29,773 nt of DNA from an uncultured Bacteroides sp. (GCA_947071285.1 CAMTFK010000031.1:1-29773); one strand, 5' to 3'; shown: positions 1 to 8,080, numbered from the stretch's first letter. Numbers and translations are program-made. The notes: generated from the letters alone by a model not told the origin.

Positions 1-48
1 CGAGATCTGCGCATGTCTCGTGGGCTCGGAGATGTGTATAAGAGACAG
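1..48 (+). other. Illumina Nextera adapter contamination (not genomic)
   Basis: Bases 30-48 are the 19-bp Tn5 mosaic end AGATGTGTATAAGAGACAG. Bases 15-29 (GTCTCGTGGGCTCGG) are the Nextera read-2 adapter arm, bases 7-14 sit where the 8-base i7 index would be, and bases 1-6 (CGAGAT) match the end of the P7 oligo. The arrangement P7 end, index, adapter, mosaic end is exactly that of a Nextera library molecule, so genuine sequence begins at base 49. It should be trimmed and not read as a transposon end. Confidence 0.97.
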
Positions 49-80
49 TTTCCAGTCAGTATATTTTATAGACTATTTCC

Positions 81-203
81 ATGAATATTCTAATTACGGG
101 AATCCACGGCTTTTGGGGTTCCAATCTTGTTATGGCTTTAAAGGAGCATTATTCTCTTTATGGTCTTGATTACATCTTAGATAAGTTGAGAATGGAGAGT
201 TGA
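81..203 (+). pseudogene. 5' remnant of an NAD-dependent sugar epimerase/dehydratase gene
   Basis: The frame opens with ATG at 81 and stops at TGA 201-203, giving 40 residues. The start MNILITGIHGFWGSNLV has the beta-strand plus glycine-rich NAD-binding loop of extended short-chain dehydrogenases (usual pattern TGxxGFxGxxLV), followed by an acidic beta-2 end (YGLDY) as in nucleotide-sugar epimerases. The family is normally about 300 residues. Here the similarity fades after about residue 32, and the tail runs into intergenic-looking sequence before a strong hairpin. I read it as a decayed, truncated gene, possibly left from a surface polysaccharide locus. It is too short to be active. The family call rests on the N-terminal motif only. 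Confidence 0.6.
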
Positions 204-210
204 CAATTTG

Positions 211-275
211 ATTCCTATAAACTGAATGCAGGAGTTTCGAACAAATCGAAACTCCTGCATTCAGTTTATAGGAAT
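211..275. terminator. Perfect 30-bp-arm hairpin, probable bidirectional terminator
   Basis: Bases 211-240 are the exact reverse complement of 246-275, with a 5-base loop ACAAA. It lies 7 bp after the epimerase remnant and 8 bp beyond the stop of the minus-strand DUF1460 gene, so it separates two converging units. There is no long T-run on either side, so an intrinsic terminator is likely but not certain. The perfect arms could also mark a dispersed repeat. Confidence 0.6.
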
Positions 276-283
276 ATCTAAAT

Positions 284-1069
284 TTATTTCTTCATCCTCA
301 GTACCCGTATTCCCGTCCAGTTCGGATTATTCTGTAACATCTGTCCCAAAGCCACTGTAGAAACAACCACCTTCTTCTCTTTGGAAGAAGCATGTAGCAA
401 ACTCAGCTTGCCATCCACATAGAAAGCAATACCCATATGAGCCACATCCAGTCCCGGAGTATTTGTAGTAATAGCAATAATATCACCATTCTTAATCCAA
501 GGCAAGCCATTGAACGGCAACTTATCTTTCGGGATGTAATGGAACTCTTGTCCATTCAATGATTTCTCAATCTCTTTCATCTTGGCTACATTCTGCGGAG
601 AACTGCTCAACTGCTTGTACAGCTCGGGATGAGAAGACATATAGGAAAGAGCAACCTTCTGTGTGTGCGGACTGTAAGTCGGGGTTAAATCTTCCAGGAA
701 ACCGTTACGAACGCCGTTGTTCACCCAGTCTGCAATGTAATGCAATCGGGAAGTATAACCGTTTATCTTTCCGTCACGATAGCGGATCATCTGGAGCTTG
801 TCGGCGAAGTCACCTTCGGCTACCTGACCGTCTTCAGTAGGAGAGAGGGCCATGGCAAGAGTATATTCTACAAAAGTGGTGCAATCCACTTCATCACAGT
901 TGATGATAAGTTCTTCTTCACCATCAGTTACTTCCAGCGTATGCGCTACGTAAGGAATATCCAGAAATTTTATTCCATTGTTCAGCATGGCATTCTCATT
1001 GTCATTTGTTTGGGCATTGACAGTGGCCGCACAAAGTGCACTGAACAGGAGTGTAATCATTGTTTTCAT
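284..1069 (-). CDS. DUF1460 secreted cysteine amidase-like protein
   Basis: This is a 261-residue exported protein of the DUF1460 family, a papain/NlpC-P60-like fold known mainly from Bacteroidetes and sometimes annotated as a putative xylanase. Residues 1-19 form a signal peptide ending VNA before Gln20. The probable catalytic cysteine is Cys63 in VDCTTFVEYT, with His211 in VAHMGIAFYVDG as the likely general base and His226 (LLHAS) nearby. By family analogy it would cut amide bonds in cell-wall peptides; the substrate is not shown here. I chose ATG 1069 because it starts the signal peptide. A longer reading to 1129 would run through a hairpin and a -7 box. It has its own promoter-like element and follows the beta-galactosidase gene by 86 bp. 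Confidence 0.85.
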   Translation of the reverse strand: MKTMITLLFSALCAATVNAQTNDNENAMLNNGIKFLDIPYVAHTLEVTDGEEELIINCDEVDCTTFVEYTLAMALSPTEDGQVAEGDFADKLQMIRYRDGKINGYTSRLHYIADWVNNGVRNGFLEDLTPTYSPHTQKVALSYMSSHPELYKQLSSSPQNVAKMKEIEKSLNGQEFHYIPKDKLPFNGLPWIKNGDIIAITTNTPGLDVAHMGIAFYVDGKLSLLHASSKEKKVVVSTVALGQMLQNNPNWTGIRVLRMKK

Positions 1070-1094
1070 TGTTCTTTCGTTTTTAATATAAATA

Positions 1095-1126
1095 AAAAGG
1101 ATGTCGCAAAAGTACGACATCCTTTT
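1095..1126 (-). terminator. Terminator after the beta-galactosidase operon
   Basis: A 12-bp perfect stem (1095-1106 with 1115-1126) and an 8-base loop lie 30 bp past the stop of the GH2 gene. On the minus strand the stem is followed by a T-rich stretch reading TTTTTATTTATATT from its base, as expected of an intrinsic terminator. Confidence 0.7.
1107..1114 (-). promoter_or_regulatory. Putative -7 box for the DUF1460 gene, in a terminator loop
   Basis: On the minus strand the loop reads TACTTTTG, a full match to the Bacteroides -7 consensus TAnnTTTG. Transcription would start near 1099, about 30 bases ahead of ATG 1069. No TTTG -33 element is visible at the right distance, so the call is tentative. 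Confidence 0.4.
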
Positions 1127-1155
1127 CATAAATCCTTAAATTGGACAGATTAAAT

Positions 1156-4100
1156 TCAATATTGATAGATTAAATTTTTGTAATCTGTCTTCTTGTCAAA
1201 CGGTACGATGGAGAAACCATATTCGATGGCATTCTCTACACCGGGACGAATCAGATAGGGTTCGTGTGCCGTAGCTCCCCAACTGTTGTCACCGCCAACG
1301 CCCATCATGCGATAGTCAATAAACATATCTACCAGCTTTTCCGGTTGCGGATCGGTAAGATGGCGATGGTTGGTTTGCTCTGTGCGTGGAGCGCCATTAT
1401 CAATCGTTTCACCACTATCCAAAGTTCCGAGTGGATAGTTGGAAGCATTCAACTCGAATGTACGGTCGGCAATGAAAAGTAAACCGCCTTTCTGTTTATT
1501 GGTGAGGGCACACCAATAGATATCTGTGCGGTGCTCGTTCTCTTGCGGACGAACATACGGCTCATACATATCTTTGATTGGAATGGTGTACTCTCCGATA
1601 AACTGGGAGGTACGACGGTCGCGATAATTCTCTTCCGGTCCACGACCATAATAAGTGAGGTTGGTTAATGTTTCTGACAACTGCATACGCAAACCAACAC
1701 GCGGAATCATCGGAGTCTCTTTTCCTTCGGCAACAAAGCGGTTGTTCACTTTGATGATACCATTGGCAAATATCTTATAAGTAATCTCCCAACGTGCATC
1801 CGTCTGCGGGAAACGATAGGCTACTTTTACAATGGAATTGCCACCTTCTTTAGATACATTGAATGACTCTGCCTGGAGTGTCTGATAGCTGGCCTCTCTC
1901 CATGCTTTCAGACGGGTAGGAAGTTTTGCTCCGTAATCGTTATCAGTAGGTGCACGCCAGAAGAAGGGACGCGGTCCCTGTCCTTCATGAATATATTCTT
2001 GCTTCTTATAGATGTAAGACACCAACAGACCGCTTTGCTTATTGAATGCCGCTTTGAACTCGTCACCACTGAAAACTACCTGAGAGGAAACTTCTTCCAT
2101 CTTAGCGGGATCCTGATGCACCACTTCTTTCTTGAAGAACGGATGAACATAAGTCTGTTCGCGGGCAATCACCGTACCCACCGGCAAGAAGGGTTCTGCC
2201 TGACGTATGGTGGCATAGAATTCGATGCGTACATCTCCCACAGTGTTTTTATCCTTAGGAATACCTTGCAGGAATCCGCTGGTTGCTGTCTTACCCGGGG
2301 CGGCATTGATGTTATCCATATTACCTTTATAAATCTCTTTTCCATGATCGCGTACGATGTAATGGAAATCGTATTTATTCAGGTCAGTGAAGGAGAAATC
2401 ATTGCGAACCTGTACGGTGCAGGTTTGCGGGTCGAATTTAATGAACTTGATGTTCTGGTAAACTTTACCCATTTCGATGGTCTGCGGTTTGATGCTGCGG
2501 TCGGGATAAACTATACCGTTGATGCAGAAATTACCGTCGGAAGGAGTGCCGGTATCACCATAATCACCACCATAGTTCCAATACTTACGTCCGTCGCTGG
2601 TTTTAGCTGCAAAACCTTGGTCTACCCAGTCCCAGATGCAACCACCTTGCAGTATCGGGTACTTTTCAATGACATCCCAATAATCCTGGAAGTTTCCAAG
2701 ACTGTTGCCCATGGCATGAGCATATTCGCACAGAATCAGAGGACGCGTCATTTCCTTATTCTGCGCATACTTCTCAATATTCTGAGGAGAAGTATACATA
2801 GGGCAATAGATATCTGTATTCCACTCCAATCCGGCACGTTCATACTGGATAGGACGGCTATCGAGCATCTTTAACGTATTGTAAGTAACATAGAAGTTCA
2901 GTCCGTTTCCGGCTTCGTTGCCCAATGACCAGATGATGACGGACGGATGATTCTTATCGCGTTCGTACATATTCATGGTACGGTCGAGGTGGGCATTCAT
3001 AAATAATGGATTGTTACCCAAAGTACCGCCTACGTTCAGGTTATAGCCCATGCCGTGGCTTTCGATATTGGCTTCATCGATAACGTAGATACCATATTGG
3101 TCACAAAGTTCGTAGAAACGTTCCTGCTGAGGATAGTGGCAGGTGCGCACCGTGTTTACATTATATTTCTTCCAGAGTTCGAAGTCTTTCAACATAAGTT
3201 CTTCGGAAACATAATGTCCGGTGAGCTCGCTATGTTCGTGGTAGTTTACACCTTTCACAAGGATGGGCACACCGTTCACAAGCAATTGTTTATCTTTAAT
3301 CTCTATCGTGCGGAAGCCTACTTTGCAACTGGTAGCTTCTATCACTTCACCATTCGTACGTTTCAGGCTGATGACGAGTGTATAGAGATTCGGAGTTTCT
3401 GCAGTCCAATGTTTCACACCACGGAGGGTTTTCTTGGTAAATTCCACCTCTGTCTGGTCTCCTTCCACACGGGTGGAGGATTGGGTGACTTGCTGGTCTT
3501 CATTGTCTAAGAGGCGATAGGATACCACATACGGAGATTTGATATCGCTTTCATTCGTAAGCTTTACTTTCAGTTTCAGGATACCGTCTTTGTAATAAGG
3601 ATCCAGTGGAGTTTCCACTTTGAAGTCAGCAATGTGAATCTTTGGAGTGGCGTATAGATAAATATCACGCTCGATACCGCTGATGCGCCAGAAGTCTTGA
3701 CATTCCAGATAATTGGCGTCCGAGAAACGGTGCACTTGGATGGCGATGATATTTTTGCCTCTCTTTGCCATACCGGTCACATTGAAGCGGGCAGGAGTTT
3801 TGGCATCCTTGCTCATGCCGACAAATTTGCCGTTGATATAGTAGAAAGCAGCACCTCGTACACCGTCGGCACTAAGGAAAATCTCTTTTCCATCCCAATC
3901 GTTCCCTATAATAAATTCGCGACGATAGGTTCCGGTAGGATTCCAGTCTTTGGGGACATAAGGCGGATTCGGTTTGTCCCAATAAGGTTCGTAGCCTTTG
4001 GAACAAAATTCGTAGGGTTGATTGACGTAGATAGGCGTACCGAACCCCTGCAATTCCCAGTTACCCGGTACGTTGATGTCAGGCCAACGGTTCACGTCAG

Positions 4101-4371
4101 TACGCGCGTTCATAAAGTCAGTGGGGCGGTCAGCGAAGTTTTCCACATAGTTGAACTTCCATTTCCCGTTGAGGGAAAGACGGTCGGTACCGTTCGTCCG
4201 GTCATTGACAATGGCATCTTCCTCACTTACATAAGAGGTGAATGTGCTCCGGGGAGTCATTTTGTTGATGTGGGTCAACTTCGGATTGGTCAACTGGTCG
4301 TAGCGATCCTCTTGTGCCAGAAGGGCGAGGGGAAGCAATGCGAGGCAGGTGATAAGAGTCAGTCTTTTCAT
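1156..4371 (-). CDS. lacZ: Secreted GH2 beta-galactosidase (LacZ-type)
   Basis: This 1071-residue glycoside hydrolase family 2 enzyme is of full LacZ length (E. coli LacZ has 1023). Residues 1-19 are a signal peptide ending LLA before Gln20, so it acts in the periplasm or at the outer membrane. Order: jelly-roll sugar-binding domain (about 60-245), immunoglobulin-like domain (about 246-355), TIM barrel (about 356-650) and the C-terminal beta-sandwich of the LacZ small chain (about 780-1065). The acid/base is Glu486 in SLGNEAGNG and the nucleophile Glu549 in ILCEYAHAMGN. It is the last gene of an OPT transporter-esterase-hydrolase operon, 15 bp behind the esterase. GH2 members vary in specificity, so beta-galactosides are likely but beta-linked host or plant glycans are possible. 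Confidence 0.93.
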   Translation of the reverse strand: MKRLTLITCLALLPLALLAQEDRYDQLTNPKLTHINKMTPRSTFTSYVSEEDAIVNDRTNGTDRLSLNGKWKFNYVENFADRPTDFMNARTDVNRWPDINVPGNWELQGFGTPIYVNQPYEFCSKGYEPYWDKPNPPYVPKDWNPTGTYRREFIIGNDWDGKEIFLSADGVRGAAFYYINGKFVGMSKDAKTPARFNVTGMAKRGKNIIAIQVHRFSDANYLECQDFWRISGIERDIYLYATPKIHIADFKVETPLDPYYKDGILKLKVKLTNESDIKSPYVVSYRLLDNEDQQVTQSSTRVEGDQTEVEFTKKTLRGVKHWTAETPNLYTLVISLKRTNGEVIEATSCKVGFRTIEIKDKQLLVNGVPILVKGVNYHEHSELTGHYVSEELMLKDFELWKKYNVNTVRTCHYPQQERFYELCDQYGIYVIDEANIESHGMGYNLNVGGTLGNNPLFMNAHLDRTMNMYERDKNHPSVIIWSLGNEAGNGLNFYVTYNTLKMLDSRPIQYERAGLEWNTDIYCPMYTSPQNIEKYAQNKEMTRPLILCEYAHAMGNSLGNFQDYWDVIEKYPILQGGCIWDWVDQGFAAKTSDGRKYWNYGGDYGDTGTPSDGNFCINGIVYPDRSIKPQTIEMGKVYQNIKFIKFDPQTCTVQVRNDFSFTDLNKYDFHYIVRDHGKEIYKGNMDNINAAPGKTATSGFLQGIPKDKNTVGDVRIEFYATIRQAEPFLPVGTVIAREQTYVHPFFKKEVVHQDPAKMEEVSSQVVFSGDEFKAAFNKQSGLLVSYIYKKQEYIHEGQGPRPFFWRAPTDNDYGAKLPTRLKAWREASYQTLQAESFNVSKEGGNSIVKVAYRFPQTDARWEITYKIFANGIIKVNNRFVAEGKETPMIPRVGLRMQLSETLTNLTYYGRGPEENYRDRRTSQFIGEYTIPIKDMYEPYVRPQENEHRTDIYWCALTNKQKGGLLFIADRTFELNASNYPLGTLDSGETIDNGAPRTEQTNHRHLTDPQPEKLVDMFIDYRMMGVGGDNSWGATAHEPYLIRPGVENAIEYGFSIVPFDKKTDYKNLIYQY

Positions 4372-4386
4372 GAGCTATAATGATTT

Positions 4387-5256
4387 TTATTTCTTCTCAA
4401 ATTTCAGTCCGTCACGCAACCACTTTTCCAGTTCTTCCGTCCACTGGCGTTTGTAAGTGAAATTGTCACGGAATCCCCAGCCATGTCCGCCGATGGGGTA
4501 GATGTGCATGGAGACGGGAACTTTCTGTTGGTTTAGGGCAAGGAAGTAGCCGATACTATTCATAGGAGGCACGGCACTATCATCCGCAGAGAGTACGATG
4601 AAAGCTTGCGGAGAACGGGGAGATACACGGCGTTCCAGTGAATAGTCTGCTTCCAGTTCCTTTGTCGGATTATTACCGAGAAGATTCTGGCGGGAACCTC
4701 CGTGAGTGATACCCGGCACCATGGAAATGACGGGATAAAGCAGAATCTGGAAGTCCGGGCGCGTTTCATCACTACCATATAGTGTGGAAAGTGACGCCGC
4801 CAGATGTCCGCCCGCCGATGCTCCCATGACGCCTACGCGGTTCGGATTGATGCCCCATTCCTGGGCATGCTGGCGGATGATGCGAATTGCTTGTTCCGCA
4901 TCAGAGAGAGGAACTTCGCGATGGCCGTTAGGCATACGGTATTTCAGAACAACATAGGTGATTCCCTGTGTGTTGAACCAGGAAGCCATATCATGGCCTT
5001 CATGATTCATGGCCAGACGGGCATATCCGCCACCCGGACACATAAGGATAGTCATACCGTTGGGTTTTGCCGGGCGATAGACCGTAATAGTGGGATTGAC
5101 AACGTTGGCCACGCGACCGCCGTTCAAGTCTTCCTGGTCACCCGTCAACCCGTTTGTATTTGGAGCACCGTTGGGCCATAAGGGGAGCTCAACGGGCTTC
5201 TGAGCAGATAGCAAAGTTGACATAAACAGTGCTGTGATAAATAAAATTGTTCTCAT
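4387..5256 (-). CDS. Secreted alpha/beta-hydrolase, carbohydrate esterase-like
   Basis: This is a 289-residue alpha/beta-hydrolase with a signal peptide at residues 1-19 (ending LSA-Q). The oxyanion-hole segment is CPGGGY (73-78), the nucleophile elbow GASAGG puts Ser147 at the active site, the likely acid is Asp226 in SADDSAVPP, and His258 in GGHGWGF completes the triad. The LWPNGAP motif at 26-32 is typical of secreted acetyl-xylan and related sugar esterases of Bacteroidetes. It probably removes acetyl or similar ester groups from glycans before the co-transcribed beta-galactosidase acts. It starts 10 bp after the OPT transporter stop and ends 15 bp before the GH2 start. The exact ester and glycan are unknown. 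Confidence 0.85.
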   Translation of the reverse strand: MRTILFITALFMSTLLSAQKPVELPLWPNGAPNTNGLTGDQEDLNGGRVANVVNPTITVYRPAKPNGMTILMCPGGGYARLAMNHEGHDMASWFNTQGITYVVLKYRMPNGHREVPLSDAEQAIRIIRQHAQEWGINPNRVGVMGASAGGHLAASLSTLYGSDETRPDFQILLYPVISMVPGITHGGSRQNLLGNNPTKELEADYSLERRVSPRSPQAFIVLSADDSAVPPMNSIGYFLALNQQKVPVSMHIYPIGGHGWGFRDNFTYKRQWTEELEKWLRDGLKFEKK

Positions 5257-5266
5257 TGTATTTCTA

Positions 5267-7258
5267 TTATTTGGTTTTCATCGAAGCCTTGATGAAGTAA
5301 ATTATCAGCAATGCATAAGCGCCCAATGCCAATACTTCGGACCAGGTATTGTTTACCCAGGCATCGTTCACCAAATTGATGCCACCGAAACGCATTGCTG
5401 CACTGACTACACCCATCAGAGCACCACCGGCAATGAAACCGGATGCCAGCAACGTACCCTTTTCGCCACGTTCTGCATTGAGAGCAGCATCTTTGCTACG
5501 GCTGGTTACGTACCAGTTCACAGCACCACCCACGACGAGAGGAATGTTCAGTTGTAACGGAATAAACATACCCAATGCAAATGCCAATGCGGGAATCTTG
5601 AATGCATTCAGTACGATAGCGAGTACTGCACCAATGCCGTAAAGCAACCAAGGAGCACCCACGCCATTCATTAACGGTTCGATAACTGCCGCCATTGCAT
5701 TAGCTTGCGGAGCAGCCAGTAGTCCGCTGGTAAATCCGTATGTCTTATTCAGGATAATCATTACACCACCTACGGTTGCAGCTGAAACAATCGTTCCGAG
5801 GAATTTCCAGGCTTCCTGCTTGGCGGGTGTGCTACCCAACCAGTAACCGATTTTCAAGTCAGTAATGAAACCACCTGCCATAGACAGTGCCGTACACACA
5901 ACACCACCCATTACCAATGCGGCTACCATTCCCTCAGGACCTTTCAAGCCAACAGATACCATCACTACCGATGCCAGAATCAATGTCATCAGCGTCATGC
6001 CGGAAACCGGGTTCGTACCTACGATTGCAATGGCATTGGCAGCCACAGTCGTAAACAGGAAAGCGATACCTGCCACCAGCAGAATAGCTACCACAGTATG
6101 CAGCAAACTGCCTTGCATCACATCGAAGTAGAAGAATAAGAATACCAGCAACAGTGTGATAATAGAACCGATAGCGATAATCTTCATCGAAATATCGCGC
6201 TGAGTACGCTTCATGCTGGCTTCTACATTGGATTTTCCACCCATCTCCTTAGCTGCCAGTCCTACAGCACTTTTGATGATACCCCATGACTTGATGATAC
6301 CGATGATACCTGCCATAGCGATACCGCCGATACCGATGCTCTTGGCATAATAATTAAAAATTTCTTCGGGAGCCATGCTGCCTACAGTGGCCACAATTGA
6401 CGGATTCCACTGGTTCAGCACACTGTCGCCCCAAATCATGGACATTCCTGGAATGATAACCCACCACACAGCCAGTGAACCGGCACAGATGATAGAAGCA
6501 TATTTTAGTCCCACAATATAACCCAAACCGAGTACGGCCGCACCTGTATTCACTTTGAATACCAGTTTTGCTTTATCAGCCAGCATCTCACCAAAGCCGC
6601 ATACACGTGTGGTGAAGTTTTCGTTCCACCAGCCGAATGTAGCAACGATGAAGTCGTAGAGACCTCCGATAATGCCGGCCAGCAATAACGGTTTTGCCTG
6701 GCTTCCGCCTTTTTCGCCCGATACAAGCACTTGTGTAGTGGCTGTTGCCTCAGGGAAAGGATACTTGCCATGCATATCGCTGACAAAGTATTTGCGGAAC
6801 GGGATGAGGAAGAGAATACCCAGTACGCCTCCCAGCAATGAACTGATGAATACCTGAGTAAAAGTAACCGTGATTTCTTCCGGATAAGTTTCTTGCAAAA
6901 TATATAGGGCGGGCAGGGTAAAGATGGCACCTGCCACGATGACGCCGGAGCTGGCGCCGATGGATTGGATAATGACATTTTCGCCCAACGCATTCTTACG
7001 TTTGGCAGCGCCTGATACGCCTACGGCAATAATTGCTATAGGGATGGCAGCTTCGAATACCTGACCTACTTTCAACCCCAGATAGGCTGCCGCAGCCGAA
7101 AAGAGGATAGCCATAGCGATACCCCACAACACAGACCAGAGGTTAACTTCCGGATACTTCTTGTCGGGACTCATCAAAGGATTGTAGACTTCGCCCGGTT
7201 TTAGTTCACGGAATGCATTTTCCGGTAAGCCGGTCAATTTCTCTTCTTCTTGTTTCAT
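5267..7258 (-). CDS. OPT family oligopeptide transporter
   Basis: This is a 663-residue polytopic inner-membrane protein of the OPT (oligopeptide/YSL) family, proton-coupled importers of small peptides or metal chelates. A short cytoplasmic N-terminus of about 40 residues with the family-typical segment LKPGEVYNPLM leads into many hydrophobic helices, beginning with VLWGIAMAILFSAAAAYLGL and the conserved GLKVGQVFEAAIP region. I chose ATG 7258 (MKQEEEKL), preceded by a purine-rich AAAGAAGAAA. The upstream in-frame ATG at 7321 would add 21 unrelated residues encoded by an inverted repeat. It is first in a three-gene operon with two secreted hydrolases, which suggests uptake linked to glycan or glycopeptide breakdown. 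That link is inference. Confidence 0.9.
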   Translation of the reverse strand: MKQEEEKLTGLPENAFRELKPGEVYNPLMSPDKKYPEVNLWSVLWGIAMAILFSAAAAYLGLKVGQVFEAAIPIAIIAVGVSGAAKRKNALGENVIIQSIGASSGVIVAGAIFTLPALYILQETYPEEITVTFTQVFISSLLGGVLGILFLIPFRKYFVSDMHGKYPFPEATATTQVLVSGEKGGSQAKPLLLAGIIGGLYDFIVATFGWWNENFTTRVCGFGEMLADKAKLVFKVNTGAAVLGLGYIVGLKYASIICAGSLAVWWVIIPGMSMIWGDSVLNQWNPSIVATVGSMAPEEIFNYYAKSIGIGGIAMAGIIGIIKSWGIIKSAVGLAAKEMGGKSNVEASMKRTQRDISMKIIAIGSIITLLLVFLFFYFDVMQGSLLHTVVAILLVAGIAFLFTTVAANAIAIVGTNPVSGMTLMTLILASVVMVSVGLKGPEGMVAALVMGGVVCTALSMAGGFITDLKIGYWLGSTPAKQEAWKFLGTIVSAATVGGVMIILNKTYGFTSGLLAAPQANAMAAVIEPLMNGVGAPWLLYGIGAVLAIVLNAFKIPALAFALGMFIPLQLNIPLVVGGAVNWYVTSRSKDAALNAERGEKGTLLASGFIAGGALMGVVSAAMRFGGINLVNDAWVNNTWSEVLALGAYALLIIYFIKASMKTK

Positions 7259-7296
7259 AGTTTCTTCTTTAGTTTTATTATTATGAATTGAACTTG

Positions 7297-7387
7297 CACC
7301 ACAGATTACGCAGATTGCCACGGATTATTTTACTATATAAGAGATGCAGATAACGGAAATCTGTGTAAATCTGCGTAATCCGTGGTG
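7297..7387. repeat. Inverted pair of a 30-bp dispersed-type repeat
   Basis: Bases 7358-7387 on the plus strand and 7297-7326 on the minus strand match at 26 of 30 positions. The inner 20-bp arms (7297-7316 and 7368-7387) differ at one base, and 31 bases separate the two 30-bp copies. The core AATCTGCGTAATC resembles short intergenic repeats that I recall as common in Bacteroides. It lies between the DUF1573 gene and the OPT operon and could fold in the OPT leader transcript. Confidence 0.7.
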
Positions 7388-7407
7388 AAAAAACTTTCAA
7401 AGAAAGC

Positions 7408-7440
7408 AAAAAAAAAGGAGAATTGAAAAATTCTCCTTTA
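7408..7440 (-). terminator. Intrinsic terminator of the DUF1573 gene
   Basis: An 11-bp perfect stem (7414-7424 with 7429-7439) has a GAAA loop on the plus strand. An A-run at 7408-7416 gives a nine-base T-run on the minus strand. It begins 20 bp after the DUF1573 stop codon. Confidence 0.85.
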
Positions 7441-7459
7441 TTCTTATATATAAAGATGC

Positions 7460-7855
7460 TTATTTTGCATCTTTCGGTGTCATATCTCCTTCTACAAAGA
7501 GTCGCATCATTTCTGTTTTGGCATTCGTGCGCAAAGTGATGGACTTTTTGAAGTGTCCCGGATACTTACCTGTTCCGTTGTAAGTAATCTTAACGGTTCC
7601 GGTTTTGCCCGGCAATACGGGTTCCTGGGTATATTCGGGAACTGTACATCCACAGGAAGCTACGGCTTGATGAATTACCAGCGGAGCGTCGCCCACGTTG
7701 GTGAATGTGAATACACAACTTACAACCGGATCGTTTTCAGAAAACGTACCGAAGTTATGCGAGGTCTTATCAAACTTAATATCAGCTTTCCCCTGTGCTG
7801 AAACGTAACCAATGCTCAGGACGAGCATAAACATATACAATGCAAGTTTTTTCAT
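7460..7855 (-). CDS. DUF1573 exported protein
   Basis: This is a 131-residue protein with a signal peptide (residues 1-20, YVSA before Gln21) and a single DUF1573 domain, an immunoglobulin-like fold widespread in Bacteroidetes. Visible family hallmarks are HNFGTF (33-38), FTFTNVGDAPLVI (49-61), the CGC motif at 68-70 and the GKTGTVKITYN strand. No enzymatic role is known. Many family members are periplasmic or surface-associated single-domain proteins. It is monocistronic, with a -7 box upstream and an intrinsic terminator downstream. Start ATG 7855 begins the signal peptide. Confidence 0.88.
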   Translation of the reverse strand: MKKLALYMFMLVLSIGYVSAQGKADIKFDKTSHNFGTFSENDPVVSCVFTFTNVGDAPLVIHQAVASCGCTVPEYTQEPVLPGKTGTVKITYNGTGKYPGHFKKSITLRTNAKTEMMRLFVEGDMTPKDAK

Positions 7856-7887
7856 GTCTATTTCTCTTTTTAAGTTTACAACGGGGA

Positions 7888-7895
7888 CAAAGGTA
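7888..7895 (-). promoter_or_regulatory. -7 promoter element of the DUF1573 gene
   Basis: The minus strand reads TACCTTTG, a perfect TAnnTTTG. Transcription would begin near 7881, about 26 bases before ATG 7855. The -33 position is only T-rich, with no clear TTTG. Confidence 0.5.
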
Positions 7896-7950
7896 GTGCA
7901 TTTTCGGAAAAATTGTGTTTATTATGTGCGAAATAGTATTAAATCGGAAA

Positions 7951-8080
7951 TTTAGACCAATATTCAGGTCTGCACCGTACCCGGTCCGTGTCTGGTCCGT
8001 GTCAAGGCCGTATCTGGTCTAAATGCATAGATACGGAGATACTACGGAGCTAATACGGCTTTGATACGGTTCGGGTAATA
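7951..8080. repeat. Imperfect short-period repeat between DUF1573 and cbiL
   Basis: The stretch is built from recurring GTCCGTGTC / GCCGTATC units (7983-8014) and then their complement-like ATACGG units (8031-8070). Outer 9-bp arms TTTAGACCA (7951-7959) and TGGTCTAAA (8015-8023) are exact inverted copies. It fills most of the 256-bp gap. No gene is seen in it. Confidence 0.6.

Noticed and set aside
1..48. Tn5/IS50-type transposon end at the window start
   Set aside because: The mosaic end is preceded by the Nextera adapter and index layout, so it is library DNA.
1987..2874. A 295-residue plus-strand open frame inside the beta-galactosidase gene
   Set aside because: It is antisense to the TIM-barrel and following part of a complete GH2 enzyme and has no family features.
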